In this document: piece by piece, positions 11,726 to 21,209 of the stretch
Layout: every line of letters starts with the position of its first letter
How positions within the stretch are numbered: position 1 is the first letter of the stretch
Assembly (NCBI RefSeq): GCF_033568475.1
Contig: NC_133122.1
Coordinates: 156,419,361 to 156,483,360 of the forward strand
From: Henckelia pumila
Taxonomy: Eukaryota > Streptophyta > Magnoliopsida > Lamiales > Gesneriaceae
Direction: 5' to 3'
Length of the DNA: 64,000 nucleotides
Notes under the pieces: model-generated
What the model saw: the letters and a program-made list of their open reading frames with translations, nothing else
Database searches by the model: none
What the model was told of the DNA's origin: nothing
Position numbers and translations under genes: made by a program

Positions 11726-13587
11726 TGTGAGTACCTCGGTTTTAATCATCTAATCTCGAGAATAAAAACATACATCGAATAAACCAATGCTCAAAATAAA
11801 TCAAGCAAAGAAAAGAAAGGAATTTTTTTTTAAAATAGTGTCTCGCATGAGCGGAAAGAAACGCCTGCTCAAGCGAGAAAACTCTGCCCGGCAATCTTAA
11901 AAGCTCTCGCTCGAGCGGGAAGAAACGTCCGCTCGAGCGAGCCAATCTCTGACTAAAAAAAATAAAATCCCCTCGCTCGAGCGGTACAATTCCTCCGCTC
12001 GAGCGAGACCAGTTCTGAACCAAAAACTCAGAACTTGCTCTAACCAATTTCTTCAACTCCAAATCCATTCAAATAAAAAACCGAGATATAAAATACAAAC
12101 TACAACCACATGCAAACCTCAAAGCTTGAATATTCGATACAACATAATTCAAAGAAAGTACAAGTTCTAACATTCTTCCAATATAATAAAAGTTCGACAT
12201 GCTATTCGAATCCTTAACCGAACCCTCACTTCTATCATCGCAATCCCGATCTAGCTCAAGAAATGGAGATGGAACCAAGCTGGAAATGTGAAGCACAGTT
12301 TCTGGACCTCCTAGGGCGTGAGCTCCGGAGGTGGTGGTGGTGGTGTGCTGGCGGTGGCGGCCGGGAAAGACCTTAAGGAAGAAGCCAACGGGTCTTGGCG
12401 TAAGAAAGGGAAGAGTGTGCGTGAGATTGGAGGGGAAATGTGTGTGTGTGGCGGCTAGGGTTGTGTGTTGGGGTGTGTTTTGGTTTTGAGATTTAGAAGT
12501 GTGTGTATAGGTGTATGTATATGTAGGCAAATATGTGTGTATAGTAGTTGTTAGTCTTAATTTTAAATAAAGTTGTTATTGGTTCTAACTACTACAACAC
12601 ACACTATAATTAGTAAAAATCCTAATATTTGAAAATTACAAGTTTAAAGGGGTTAAATAAAATCTATCCGGGTTTAAAATACTAATAACATTTTTGTTTT
12701 TGAAAAATTCTAAAGTAAGCTTAAAAATTGCCTCAAAGGCGATTTTGGTCACCCGGAAAATCTTAAAAGTAAATACTTAAATTATTTTCCTCAATTCCTC
12801 ACAAATCTAATATCTTGGAAAAATCTAAGAATTTAACCGCCAAATCCACCATCATCTTATGCCGGAATCGGAAACCACTGAACTCAAAAATATCAAGAGT
12901 AATTAACTTAATAATTAAACAAATAAACATTTGAAAGAATTTAAATGCTAACTTAGAAATTAAAATCAACACTTTAAATATTTTGATGTCGCAGCGATAA
13001 ATAAAATATTTAAACAATAAACAGAGCGATTAATATAATTTAAACAAAATAAACTAATGTTTAAAATAAAATTAAATAAACACACAATCGGAATAAAAAC
13101 CTTTAAAATGATTTGGACAATTAAAAAGGATTTAAATAAATAAGCTAGACATTTAAAATAATTTAAAATAACTAACCGCTAAACTTAGGTTATTTAGAAT
13201 AAATAAATTGGACACTGAAAATATTTAAACAAATAATCTAAACAGTTAAAATCATTTAAAAAAATAAACTAGACAATTAGAATCGTTTAAGAGAATAAAC
13301 TAAACAATTAAAATTGAAATCATTTAAATATGCAAACCTAAACCTTTAAAATATTAAAACAAATTAAATTGCACAATAAAATCATTTAGACACATAAATT
13401 TAAACGATTAAAAACATTAATTAAATAGTTAGTACAATAAAAATTATTTAAATAAATAATAAAAAAATATTTTATTAGCACATAATTCAAATAAAGAATT
13501 TAAATGAGATAAACTTTAAAAATAATAATCCTAATATTTATTAAATTTAATGCATGTGATTTTGTAGATTGGATTTTAGGCGCCACA
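11726..13587 (-). repeat. 5' LTR of family D, chimeric
   Basis: The part next to the primer site (11726-12256) matches the 3' LTR at 6696-7226 nearly base for base, including hairpins at 11840-11877, 11904-11942 and 11971-12007. Beyond 12256 the two LTRs are unrelated. From 12265 to 13587 this LTR instead resembles, in inverted orientation, the first 1.15 kb of the solo LTR that starts at 13655. The outer end reads TGTGGCGCCTAAAATCC on the minus strand. It abuts gag of another element at 13588. Recombination between two families is the simplest explanation. Confidence 0.65.
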
Positions 13588-13649
13588 GAAATCCCCCCAA
13601 GTTACTTGTCTTCTCTCCGTATGTGCCTGAGTAGCTTTGGCATCCCACC
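13588..13649 (-). pseudogene. Gag fragment of element A, distal to the solo-LTR insertion
   Basis: This 62-bp piece reads WWDAKATQAHTERRQVTWGDF on the minus strand, a standard gypsy gag capsid motif. It continues in frame from the gag segment at 23648-23982 once the solo LTR and one copy of its ATAAG duplication are removed. It is cut at 13587 by the chimeric LTR. It is tiny, but it ties together two regions 10 kb apart. Confidence 0.85.
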
Positions 13650-14393
13650 ATAAGTGTGACGTCTGAAATCCAATCTACTAAATCGCATGAATTTAATTTA
13701 ATAAATATTAGAATTTCTATTTTTAAGTTTATATGATTTAAATTCCTTATTTGAATTGTGTGCTAATAGAATATTTGATTATTTATTCAAATGATTTTAT
13801 TGTGCAATTTAGTTGTTTTAATAATTTTAAAGGTTTAAGCTTGCATATTTAAATTATTTTAAATTAATTTTAATTGTTTAAGTTTATTCTTTTAAATGAT
13901 TTTGATTTTAATTGTTTAGTTTATTTGTTCAAATTATTTTAACTGTTTAGCTTATTTGTTTAAATGATTTTTAATTGTCCAACTTATTTATTTATTTTAA
14001 ATAGCCTGGGTTAGCGGTTGGTTATTTTAAATTATTTCAAATGTCTAGCTTATTTGTTTTAAATGCTTTTAATCGTCCAAATCATTTTAAAGGTTTTTAT
14101 TTCTGCTTGTGTATTTATTTAAATTGTTTTTTTTGTTTGTTAAATGATAGCCTAGTTTGTTTAAATTATTTGTAATCGTTATTTTTGTTATTTAAATATT
14201 TTACTCGTTGTCGTGGCATCAGAATATTTACAGTGTTTAAATTCTTGGATTTTCAAGCTTGTGCTTTATTTAGTGCAATTTAATTTATAGTTCTAGTTTC
14301 CAATTGGAGTAGCACTTTTTCTCCTAACACTCATACACACTCAACCTTATCCTTAAACTTAATTCAAACCCTAACCCAACTAACGGTTTAGTA

Positions 14394-14537
14394 CATGCCG
14401 CCCGCAGGGCACTATCCTGTGGGTGATGTGTAACCCCATGATTGGTCAAAATTAGTGGGTCTCACGTGGAGCCCACTGATTTTAACCAATCATGAGCCAC
14501 CACGTCACCCGCTAGACACTACCCTGCGGGTAGCATC
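14394..14537. mobile_element. Palindromic MITE
   Basis: This ~144-bp near-perfect palindrome is centred on GTGGGTCTCACGTGGAGCCCAC. Its ends match as inverted repeats (CATGCCGCCCGCAGGG and GATGCTACCCGCAGGG). A TA dinucleotide flanks both sides and may be the target duplication. The homologous inverted LTR arm to the left lacks this block, which supports a separate insertion. No coding capacity. The superfamily is uncertain; a TA duplication would fit Tc1/mariner-type elements. Confidence 0.65.
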
Positions 14538-14812
14538 TACTCAACCACACACCTTCCACCTAAACACACACACTCACTCGCGTAATACACACTCTCAAAC
14601 ACACAAGAGCCGAATTTATTCCCCAGTTCTTCAAGAAATTTCCCATCGGCTTCTTCTTCAAGATTTTCTCCACCATTCACGCCACCAGCAGCTTCCATTT
14701 CCGGCGAGTCATCTTCAAGAAAGCTGGTCGAGCTACTCCCCCTCCCATTGAGCTCGATTTCAGCTCCTTTCTCGTCCTCCATAGCTCGACCGCAGCTCAC
14801 TTGGCTTTTGAT

Positions 14813-15810
14813 TGTTGGAAATATTGAATGAATTATGATTGTTGGAAGAAATGGGCTTGAAAGGGTTTGAAGTGATTGACCCAAATGGCTTGAAACACTT
14901 GTCCCAAGTATTGAAAAATTCAAAAATTTGGTGAAATAAATTGGAGGGAAATGGGGAATTGGTTGTCCCACATTGGAACAACTCCAATTTGTTGTTCACC
15001 TTAAATAACCCATGTTTGGTTTATGGGATTGGGCCCTTAGGGCACCAGATGTTTTGTAAAGGGGCAAGACGCTAATCGATGCAACAAACACACGCGCGCG
15101 CGGCCGGCCGGCCGGCGAGGCGAGGTTTTATGATAAAATTTATTTAAAATAATATTTTATTATTTTATTGAGTGCGCCCGGGCGGTAAATAATTACCGCT
15201 CGAGCGCATCACCTCGTTTGCGACAGAAGTTGGGCGCCCAAGCGGTAATAAATGACCGCTCGAGCGCACCGTTCAAAGTAGGTGTGCGCCCGAGCGGTAA
15301 AATATTACCGCCCGTGCGCGACACCTATTAGGTGCGAGACAAAAGATTGGTGCTCGAGCGGTAGAAAATTACCGCCCGAGCGCACCTTTTGTGTTCTGAA
15401 AAGTCACGACTCTTTCTGGGCTTTTTCTGTCATGGGTTGCATCCTTACGCCTTCAAACATATTGTTTCGTGTATAAGACTATATATACGTTGGTTATAAC
15501 ACAGAAAAGTTACACAGAAACATCTGATAACGTATATATCAGATTTCTGATTTCTGAAAAATCTCTCCCTCACTTTCTCAAAGAAAAGTTGAAACTTATT
15601 TTCGTTCGCTGAAGTTCGTGATATTTGTAGTGCTGCTATATCACGATCGTTAGTCATTGTATCTTAGAGACGATTGCCGCCAACGTTGAGCACTGTTAAC
15701 GGGCAATTTCGTCTTGCGGATAGAGAGATTCTTTTGCTTCAACTAGTTGTTGTTGCCGTTGCTGCTGTTGTTGTACACGTTTTCAGAATTCGAAGTACAC
15801 CTTTATAACA
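14813..15810 (+). repeat. Copia 5' LTR
   Basis: This LTR is 998 bp. The first 290 bp are nearly identical to the 3' LTR. It carries a (CG)n/(GGCC)n tract at about 15092-15114, four hairpins at 15173-15383, and a TATA-like ACTATATATACG around 15478, followed by a probable R-U5 region. It ends CTTTATAACA at 15810. It is about 75 bp longer than the 3' LTR, mainly because of extra hairpin units. Confidence 0.9.
15173..15383 (+). repeat. Four tandem GC-rich hairpins in copia U3
   Basis: Each unit has a GC-rich stem around an AT-rich loop. The units lie at about 15173-15207, 15231-15268, 15283-15320 and 15349-15383. The stems read like GCGCTCGAGCGGTAA...TTACCGCTCGAGCGC with scattered mismatches. 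The array ends about 95 bp upstream of the TATA-like box at 15478. Similar stems occur in gypsy LTRs elsewhere in this window. Function is unknown; dyad protein-binding sites or DNA/RNA hairpins are possible. Confidence 0.8.
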
Positions 15811-15812
15811 AT

Positions 15813-15826
15813 CGCAAGACGAAATT
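15813..15826 (+). other. Putative self-complementary primer binding site
   Basis: Two bases after the LTR the sequence reads CGCAAGACGAAATT, where a tRNA-complementary primer site should be. It is not TGGTATCAGAGC and I cannot match it to the 3' end of a plant tRNA. It is the perfect reverse complement of AATTTCGTCTTGCG at 15705-15718 inside the same LTR, and that segment is kept in the 3' LTR. This suggests fold-back priming, as known for Tf1-type elements, but that is inference. Confidence 0.5.
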
Positions 15827-15849
15827 TTTGTATTTCTCGGATTCTGAAG

Positions 15850-16810
15850 ATGTCTACCGTTTCATTCACTCCGCTCGCTTCCGCCCCTGCACATGGAGAA
15901 AAGCCGCCAAAGTTTTATGGTGCCGACTTCAAACGTTGGTAGCAGAAGATGCTGTTCTATCTGACAATGCTCAATCTGTCTAGATTTCTGAAGGAGGATC
16001 CCCTTATCGTCGTGATGGCGATTCTGACACCCAAAGGAGGACCGCTGTTGATGCATGGAACCACAGCGATTTTTTGTGCAGAAACTATATTCTGAATGGC
16101 CTTGATGACACTCTCTATAGTGTTTATTCATCAGTCAAGACGGCCAAGGAACTCTGGGATTCCTTGGAGAAGAAATACAAAACGGAAGACGCAGGTATAA
16201 AGAAGTTTGTGGTTGGAAAATTTTTGGACTTCAAGATGATAGACTCAAAAACTGTAATGAGTCAAGTGCAAGAGATACAAATCATCTTGCATGACTTATT
16301 GGCAGAAAGGATGAAAATCAATGAACCATTCCAAGTCGCATCTATCATTGAGAAGTTGCCTCCTATGTGGAAAGACTTCAAAAACTACCTTAAGCACAAA
16401 CGTAAAGAGTTGAAACTTGAAGATCTTATAGTGCGACTTCGCATTGAGGAGGACAACAAAAATACCGAGGCCAAGTCACATAAAAAGATGGAAACCGAGG
16501 CCAAAGCAAATCTGGCGGAATCTAGTATGAGTCACAAGATGAAGCGCCCCCATGATGGAAAGCAAAAGGGGAAAGCGAAGAAATTCCAAGGAAGTTGCTA
16601 CAACTGTGGAAAACCGAATCAAATGGCAAGGGATTGCCGAATTCCAAAGAAAAAGAACACAAATCAGAAACAAAATCAATCAAACTTGGTTGAACAAAGG
16701 TATGTACCTTTAGCAATTTCTGATATTGATTTAAGTGTCGTTATTTGTGAGACCAACATGGTGGATGATCCGAGAGGATGGTGGATTGATACCGGCTCTA
16801 CGAGTCACAT
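15850..16810 (+). pseudogene. Copia gag and protease start
   Basis: The ATG at 15850 opens STVSFTPLASAPAHGEKPPKFYGADFKRW, a standard copia gag start, then meets TAG at 15940 (CAG to TAG). A short indel near 16000 shifts the frame. From 16074 the capsid domain is clear: LNGLDDTLYSVYSSVKTAKELWDSLEKKY and KLPPMWKDFKNYLKHKRKELKLEDLIVRL. A lysine-rich stretch and a zinc knuckle, CYNCGKPNQMARDC, follow at about 16594-16635. Its His is replaced by Gln, so the knuckle lacks a ligand. The protease active site [13 protein letters not shown] is at about 16780-16815, and a frameshift near 16815 follows. The product would assemble the particle and cleave the polyprotein. Confidence 0.9.
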
Positions 16811-17968
16811 TTGTGCCATAAAGATATGTATTCCACGTATGCCACCGTTGGGGATCGAAAGTTGTTCATGGGAAACTTCGCAACGTCTGAAGTTGTGGGA
16901 GTGGGAAATGTGGTGTTGAAGATGACCTCGGGTAAAGAGGTGACGCTCAAGAATGTGCTGCATGTGCCAAACATTCGGAAGAACTTAGTTTCTGGTTCAC
17001 TCTTGAGCAAGGCTGATTTTAGAATGGTATTTGAATCTGATAAATTTGTGTTAACTAAATCTGGTGTATTTGTTGGGAAAGGGTACCAAGATAGTGGTCT
17101 CTTTAAGTTGAATGTAATGAATGTTTCCCGCCTTGAGGCGAAGAATAAAGTTATTGGTTCTGCTTACTTGACTGAAAGTTATGATATATGGAATGAACGA
17201 TTAGGACATGTTAACTTCAACACGTTGCAAAGACTTGCAAATTTAAATGTAATACCTATGTTTAAAAGAAATCCACAACATAAGTGTGAGATTTGTGTTG
17301 AAGCGAAAATGGTTAAAACTCCATTTCATAATGTCACGAGAAGTACTACGCCACTTGAATTAATACATACTGATGTATGTGATTTAAAAATGGTACAAAC
17401 ACGAGGTGAAAATAAGTACTTTATAACATTCATTGATGATTGCACCAGATTTTGTTACGTATATTTATTGAAAAGCAAATATGAAGCAATTGAAGCTTTC
17501 AAGAAATATAAGACTGAGATTGAAAATCAACGAAGTTCGAAAATTAAAATGATTCGAAGTGATCGAGGTGGAGAGTATGTGGCTCCTTTTGAAGAATTTT
17601 GCTCAACTTCAGGCATCATTCATCAAACGACAGCCCCTTACTCACCTCAATCCAATGGCGTTGCAGAACGCAAAAATCGAACATTAAAGGAAATGATGAA
17701 CGCGTTGTTAATAAATTCGAGCTTACCTCAAAATATGTGGGGTGAATCGATTCTCTCAGCAACTCACATTCTAAACCGAATTCCAATCAAAGGAAAAGAC
17801 GAAACACCATATGAACAGTGGAAAGGTCGTAAACCTTCTTACCAATACCTCAAAGTGTGGGGGTGTTTGGCTAAAGTAAAAGTACCTAAGCCAAAACAAA
17901 TAAAAATTGGGCCTAAAATGGTTGACTGTATATTTATTGGTTATGCATACAATAGTAGTGCATATTGA
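16811..17968 (+). pseudogene. Copia protease C-terminus and integrase
   Basis: This 385-codon open segment holds the rest of the protease ([28 protein letters not shown]). The GAG-pre-integrase zinc region follows ([13 protein letters not shown] then CEICVEAKM). The integrase catalytic core comes next: IHTDVCDL (first Asp), IRSDRGGEY (second Asp) and VAERKNRTL (Glu). All three catalytic acids are present. The C-terminal [31 protein letters not shown] block is typical of copia. It ends at TGA (17966-17968), consistent with CGA to TGA at a CpG. Integrase would insert the cDNA in the nucleus. Confidence 0.92.
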
Positions 17969-17986
17969 TTTTTAGTACATAAGTCA

Positions 17987-18259
17987 ATGATTCCTGATGT
18001 ACATGAAGGCACAATTATGGAGTCAAGGAATGCTGTATTCTTTGAAAATATCTTTCCATGTAAAGAAAGGAAAGAAATTAGTTCGAACAAGCGAACTCAT
18101 GAAAACACAACTGAAACTCCACAAAACAACGAGGAACCACAACGCAGCAAGCGTGTAAGAGTTGAAAAGTCGTTTGGTCCTGATTTTCTAACATACATGT
18201 TAGATAATGAACCAAGAACTCTTCAAGAGGCTTTATCAAATCCTGAGGCTCCTTTTTGA
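17987..18259 (+). pseudogene. Copia integrase-RT linker
   Basis: This open segment carries the copia linker: ESRNAVFFENIFPCKERKEISSNKR, a polar stretch, the RSKRVRVEKSFGPDFLTYML motif, and the start of the RT domain EPRTLQEALSNPEAPF. It ends at TGA, where related elements have the Trp of the WKEAI motif (TGG to TGA). Confidence 0.85.
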
Positions 18260-18292
18260 AAGGAAGCCATACAAAATGAAATAGATTCCATC

Positions 18293-19300
18293 ATGCACAA
18301 TCATACGTGGAAGTTGGTTGATCTCCCTCCGGGATGTAAATCTTTAGGATCCAAGTGGATTCTTAAAAGGAAATACAAAGAAGATGGATCTATAGATAAA
18401 TATAAAGCTCGATTAGTGGTTCAAGGTTTTAGACAAAAGGAGGGATATGATTTCTTCGATACCTACTCTCCTGTTTCTAGAATAACATCCATTCGTGTTC
18501 TCATAGCTATTGCAGCATTGCATGATCTAGAGATACATCAAATGGATGTTAAAACAACGTTTTTGAATGAAGAGTTGGATGAAGAAATATATATAAAACA
18601 ACCAGAAGGGTTTATTGTACCTGGAAAAGAAGGAAAGGTGTGTAAACTTGTCAAGTCATTGTATGGACTCAAACAAGCACCTAAACAGTGGCATCAAAAG
18701 TTTGACACTGCAATATTGTCAAATGGTTTCACAATAAATGAATGTGACAAATGTGTCTACATCAAAGGTACTACAAATGCATATGTAATTGTTTGTCTTT
18801 ATGTAGATGACATGTTAATCATGGGCAACAACCGTGAATTGATTGTGAAAACCAAGAAAATGTTGAGACAACATTTTGACATGAAGGATTTGGGATTGTG
18901 TGATATTATTCTAGGGATTAAAGTCTCTAGACTTCCTACTGGAATTATGTTATCCCAAACTCATTATGTAGAAAAATTTCTTGAACGATTTAATGCCACA
19001 AATCGTCCTCCGGCTAGAACACCTATGGAATTGGGTACACATTTAGCCAAAAATAGAGGAGAACCTGTTTCACAAGTGGAATATGCAAGGGTGATAGGAA
19101 GTTTAATGTACTTAACTAACTGTACCCGTCCTGATCTTGCATATACTGTAAACAAACTTAGTCGGTTCACAAGTAATCCAAGTGAGGATCATTGGAAAGC
19201 ACTAATGAGAGTGCTTGGATATTTGAAATACACTTCTAGTTATGGAATAGTGTATACAAAATATCCTGCAGTCCTAGAAGGATATTGTGATGCAAATTAG
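18293..19300 (+). pseudogene. Copia reverse transcriptase
   Basis: This is a nearly complete 335-codon RT domain (RVT_2). Conserved blocks in order are [41 protein letters not shown], the [25 protein letters not shown] motif with the first catalytic Asp, [17 protein letters not shown], and the catalytic box CLYVDDMLI at about 18800. The thumb and connection ([38 protein letters not shown]) follow. The stop at 19298-19300 replaces a Trp (TGG to TAG). The usual FLNG/FLNGEL reads FLNEEL here. Confidence 0.93.
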
Positions 19301-19750
19301 ATTTCTGACACGAAAGACTCCAAGTCTACGAGTGGATATGTGTTCACAATCGATGGAGGAGCGGTGTCATGGAGATCCTCTAAACAAACTTGTATAGCTC
19401 GGTCGACTATGGAGTCCGAGTTCATTGCTCTAGATAAAGCTGGAGAATAAGCCGAGTGGCTTCGAAACTTTCTAGAAGATATTCCATGTTGGAATAAACC
19501 GGTGTCTTCCATTACGATTCATTGTGACAGTCAGTCAGCAATAGGAAGAGCACAAAGTAGTATGTACAATGGTAAATCTCGACATATTCGTCGGAGACAC
19601 AATACCATAAGACAATTGATCTCGAATGGGGTTATTTCGGTTGACTATGTGAAGTCAAAAGAAAACCTTGCGGATTCGCTTACAAAAAATATAAATAGAG
19701 ATCAAATGTACAAACTACTTGGAGGAATGGGTTTAAAATCCACAAATTAA
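19301..19750 (+). pseudogene. Copia RNase H C-terminus
   Basis: After the TAG the frame continues with the RNase H domain: [45 protein letters not shown], a TAA where Glu is expected, then AEWLRNFLEDIP. The final block is HCDSQSAIGRAQ, KSRHIRRRHNTIRQLI, ENLADSLTKNI, a canonical copia ending. The polyprotein stop is at 19748-19750. The catalytic Asp/Glu positions are readable, but two stops split the domain. Confidence 0.9.
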
Positions 19751-20286
19751 AAATATTTATAGCGGTAACCCAACCTTGAGAATTGGAGATCCCAAAACCT
19801 TGGTTCAATGGGACAACTAAGTTATAAATATTAGTCTGAGTTCTTGGAATTGTTACTTGCTCATTCCTGAAATATCCAATTATAAATGACCTGCAAAATG
19901 TGGTGAGGTTAAGTTTCTTTTAATGATTCCTATACCTATGAGGTGTAGTAACGCAGGATACTCTTGATAGGAGATCACCTATATAAGTGCGAAGTATTGG
20001 CCGCTTTGATTGCAACACTTATTAATCTAAGATACGGTCCAGGGCCGAAATGGACACAACGTGAGAACAAAATATGTTAGAGTATTGTTATGTAAGTACT
20101 ATTGTCTTGGTTTACACAAACGGTTGACTAGTTCAAGACATCGCGTCACTATGCAACTAGTAAATCCGATAGTATTTTACTACGGTAGGTTCAAAGCCAC
20201 AAGCTACCTATCCTGATGTAACAATAACTCAAAATGGCTTTCTAGTGAGAATGCTAATTTACGTGAAATTCATTCATGTGGGGGAT
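19751..20286 (+). other. Copia 3' untranslated region with polypurine tract
   Basis: This non-coding stretch lies between the pol stop and the 3' LTR. It contains no ORF. It ends with the purine-rich GTGGGGGAT at about 20278-20286 immediately before TGTTG, the expected plus-strand primer. Confidence 0.75.
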
Positions 20287-21209
20287 TGTTGAAAATATTG
20301 AATGAATTATGATTGTTGGAAGAAATGGGCTTGAAAGGGTTTGAAGTGATTGACCCAAATGGCTTGAAACACTTGTCCCAAGTATTGAAAAATTCAAAAA
20401 TTTGGTGAAATAAATTGGAGGGAAATGGGGAATTGGTTGTCCCACATTGGAACAACTCCAATTTGTTGTTCACCTTAAATAACCCATGTTTGGTTTATGG
20501 GATTGGGCCCTTAGAGCACTGGATGTTTTTTAAAGGGGCAAGACGTTAATCGATGCAACAAACACACGCGCGCGCGCGCGGTTGGCCGGCTCGGCTCGGC
20601 TCGGCGTGGCGAGGCGAGGTCTTATGATAAATTATTCTTTTTGGATAAAACTTACCGCTCGAGCGCACCGTTCAAAGTAGGTGTGAGCCCAAGCGGTAAA
20701 ATATTACCGCCCATGCGCGACACCTATTAGGTGCGAGACAGAAGATTGGCGCTCGAGCGGTAGAAAATTACCGCCCGAGCGCACCTTCTGTGTTCTGAAA
20801 AGTCACGACTCTTTCTGGGCTTTTTCTGTCATGGGTTGCATCCTTACGCCTTCAAACGTGTTGTTTCGTGTATAAGACTATATATACGTTGGTTATAACA
20901 CAGAAAAGTTACACAGAAACATCTGATAACGTATATATCAGATTTTTGATTTCTGAAAAATCTCTCCCTCACTTTCTCAAAGAAAAGTTGAAACTTATTT
21001 TCGTTCGCTGAAGTTCGTGATATTTTTAGTGCTGCTATATCACGATCGTTAGTCGTTGTATCTTAGAGACGATTGCCGCCAACGTTGAGCACGGTTAACG
21101 GGCAATTTCGTCTTGCGGATAGAGAGATTCTCTCGCCTCGACTAGTTGTTGTTGTCGTTGCTGCTGTTGTTGTACACGTTTTCAGAATTCGAAGTATACC
21201 TTTATAACA
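20287..21209 (+). repeat. Copia 3' LTR
   Basis: This LTR is 923 bp and matches 14813-15810 closely, including the TGTTG start and TTATAACA end. It has a longer (CG)n run at about 20567-20580 followed by GGCTC repeats, and only about two and a half of the four hairpins (half at 20648-20668, full at 20681-20722 and 20747-20784). The TATA-like box is at about 20876. Confidence 0.9.

Larger units (their letters stand above)
14813..21209 (+). mobile_element. Ty1/copia retrotransposon, 6.4 kb
   Basis: The element has LTRs at 14813-15810 and 20287-21209, both starting TGTTG and ending TTATAACA, with gag, protease, integrase, RT and RNase H between them in copia order. The flanking 5-mers are TTGAT (14808-14812) and TTGCT (21210-21214), a target duplication with one mismatch. 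It sits in the solo LTR. Frameshifts and five in-frame stops inactivate it, yet most of the polyprotein is readable, so it is not ancient. Confidence 0.92.

Noticed and set aside
12260..12264. GAAAT matching 13588-13592, suggesting that 12265-13587 is an independent solo LTR
   Set aside because: The left flank is LTR sequence, not the gag that lies on the right, and the left end lacks TG...CA. The 5-base match is likely chance.
12069..12530. Minus-strand 153-codon ORF with threonine/histidine-rich start
   Set aside because: It spans LTR sequence across the chimeric join, has low complexity from CA repeats, and no domain.
15173..15383. CRISPR-like look of evenly spaced palindromic units
   Set aside because: Units are hairpins within a plant LTR, without unique spacers or cas genes.
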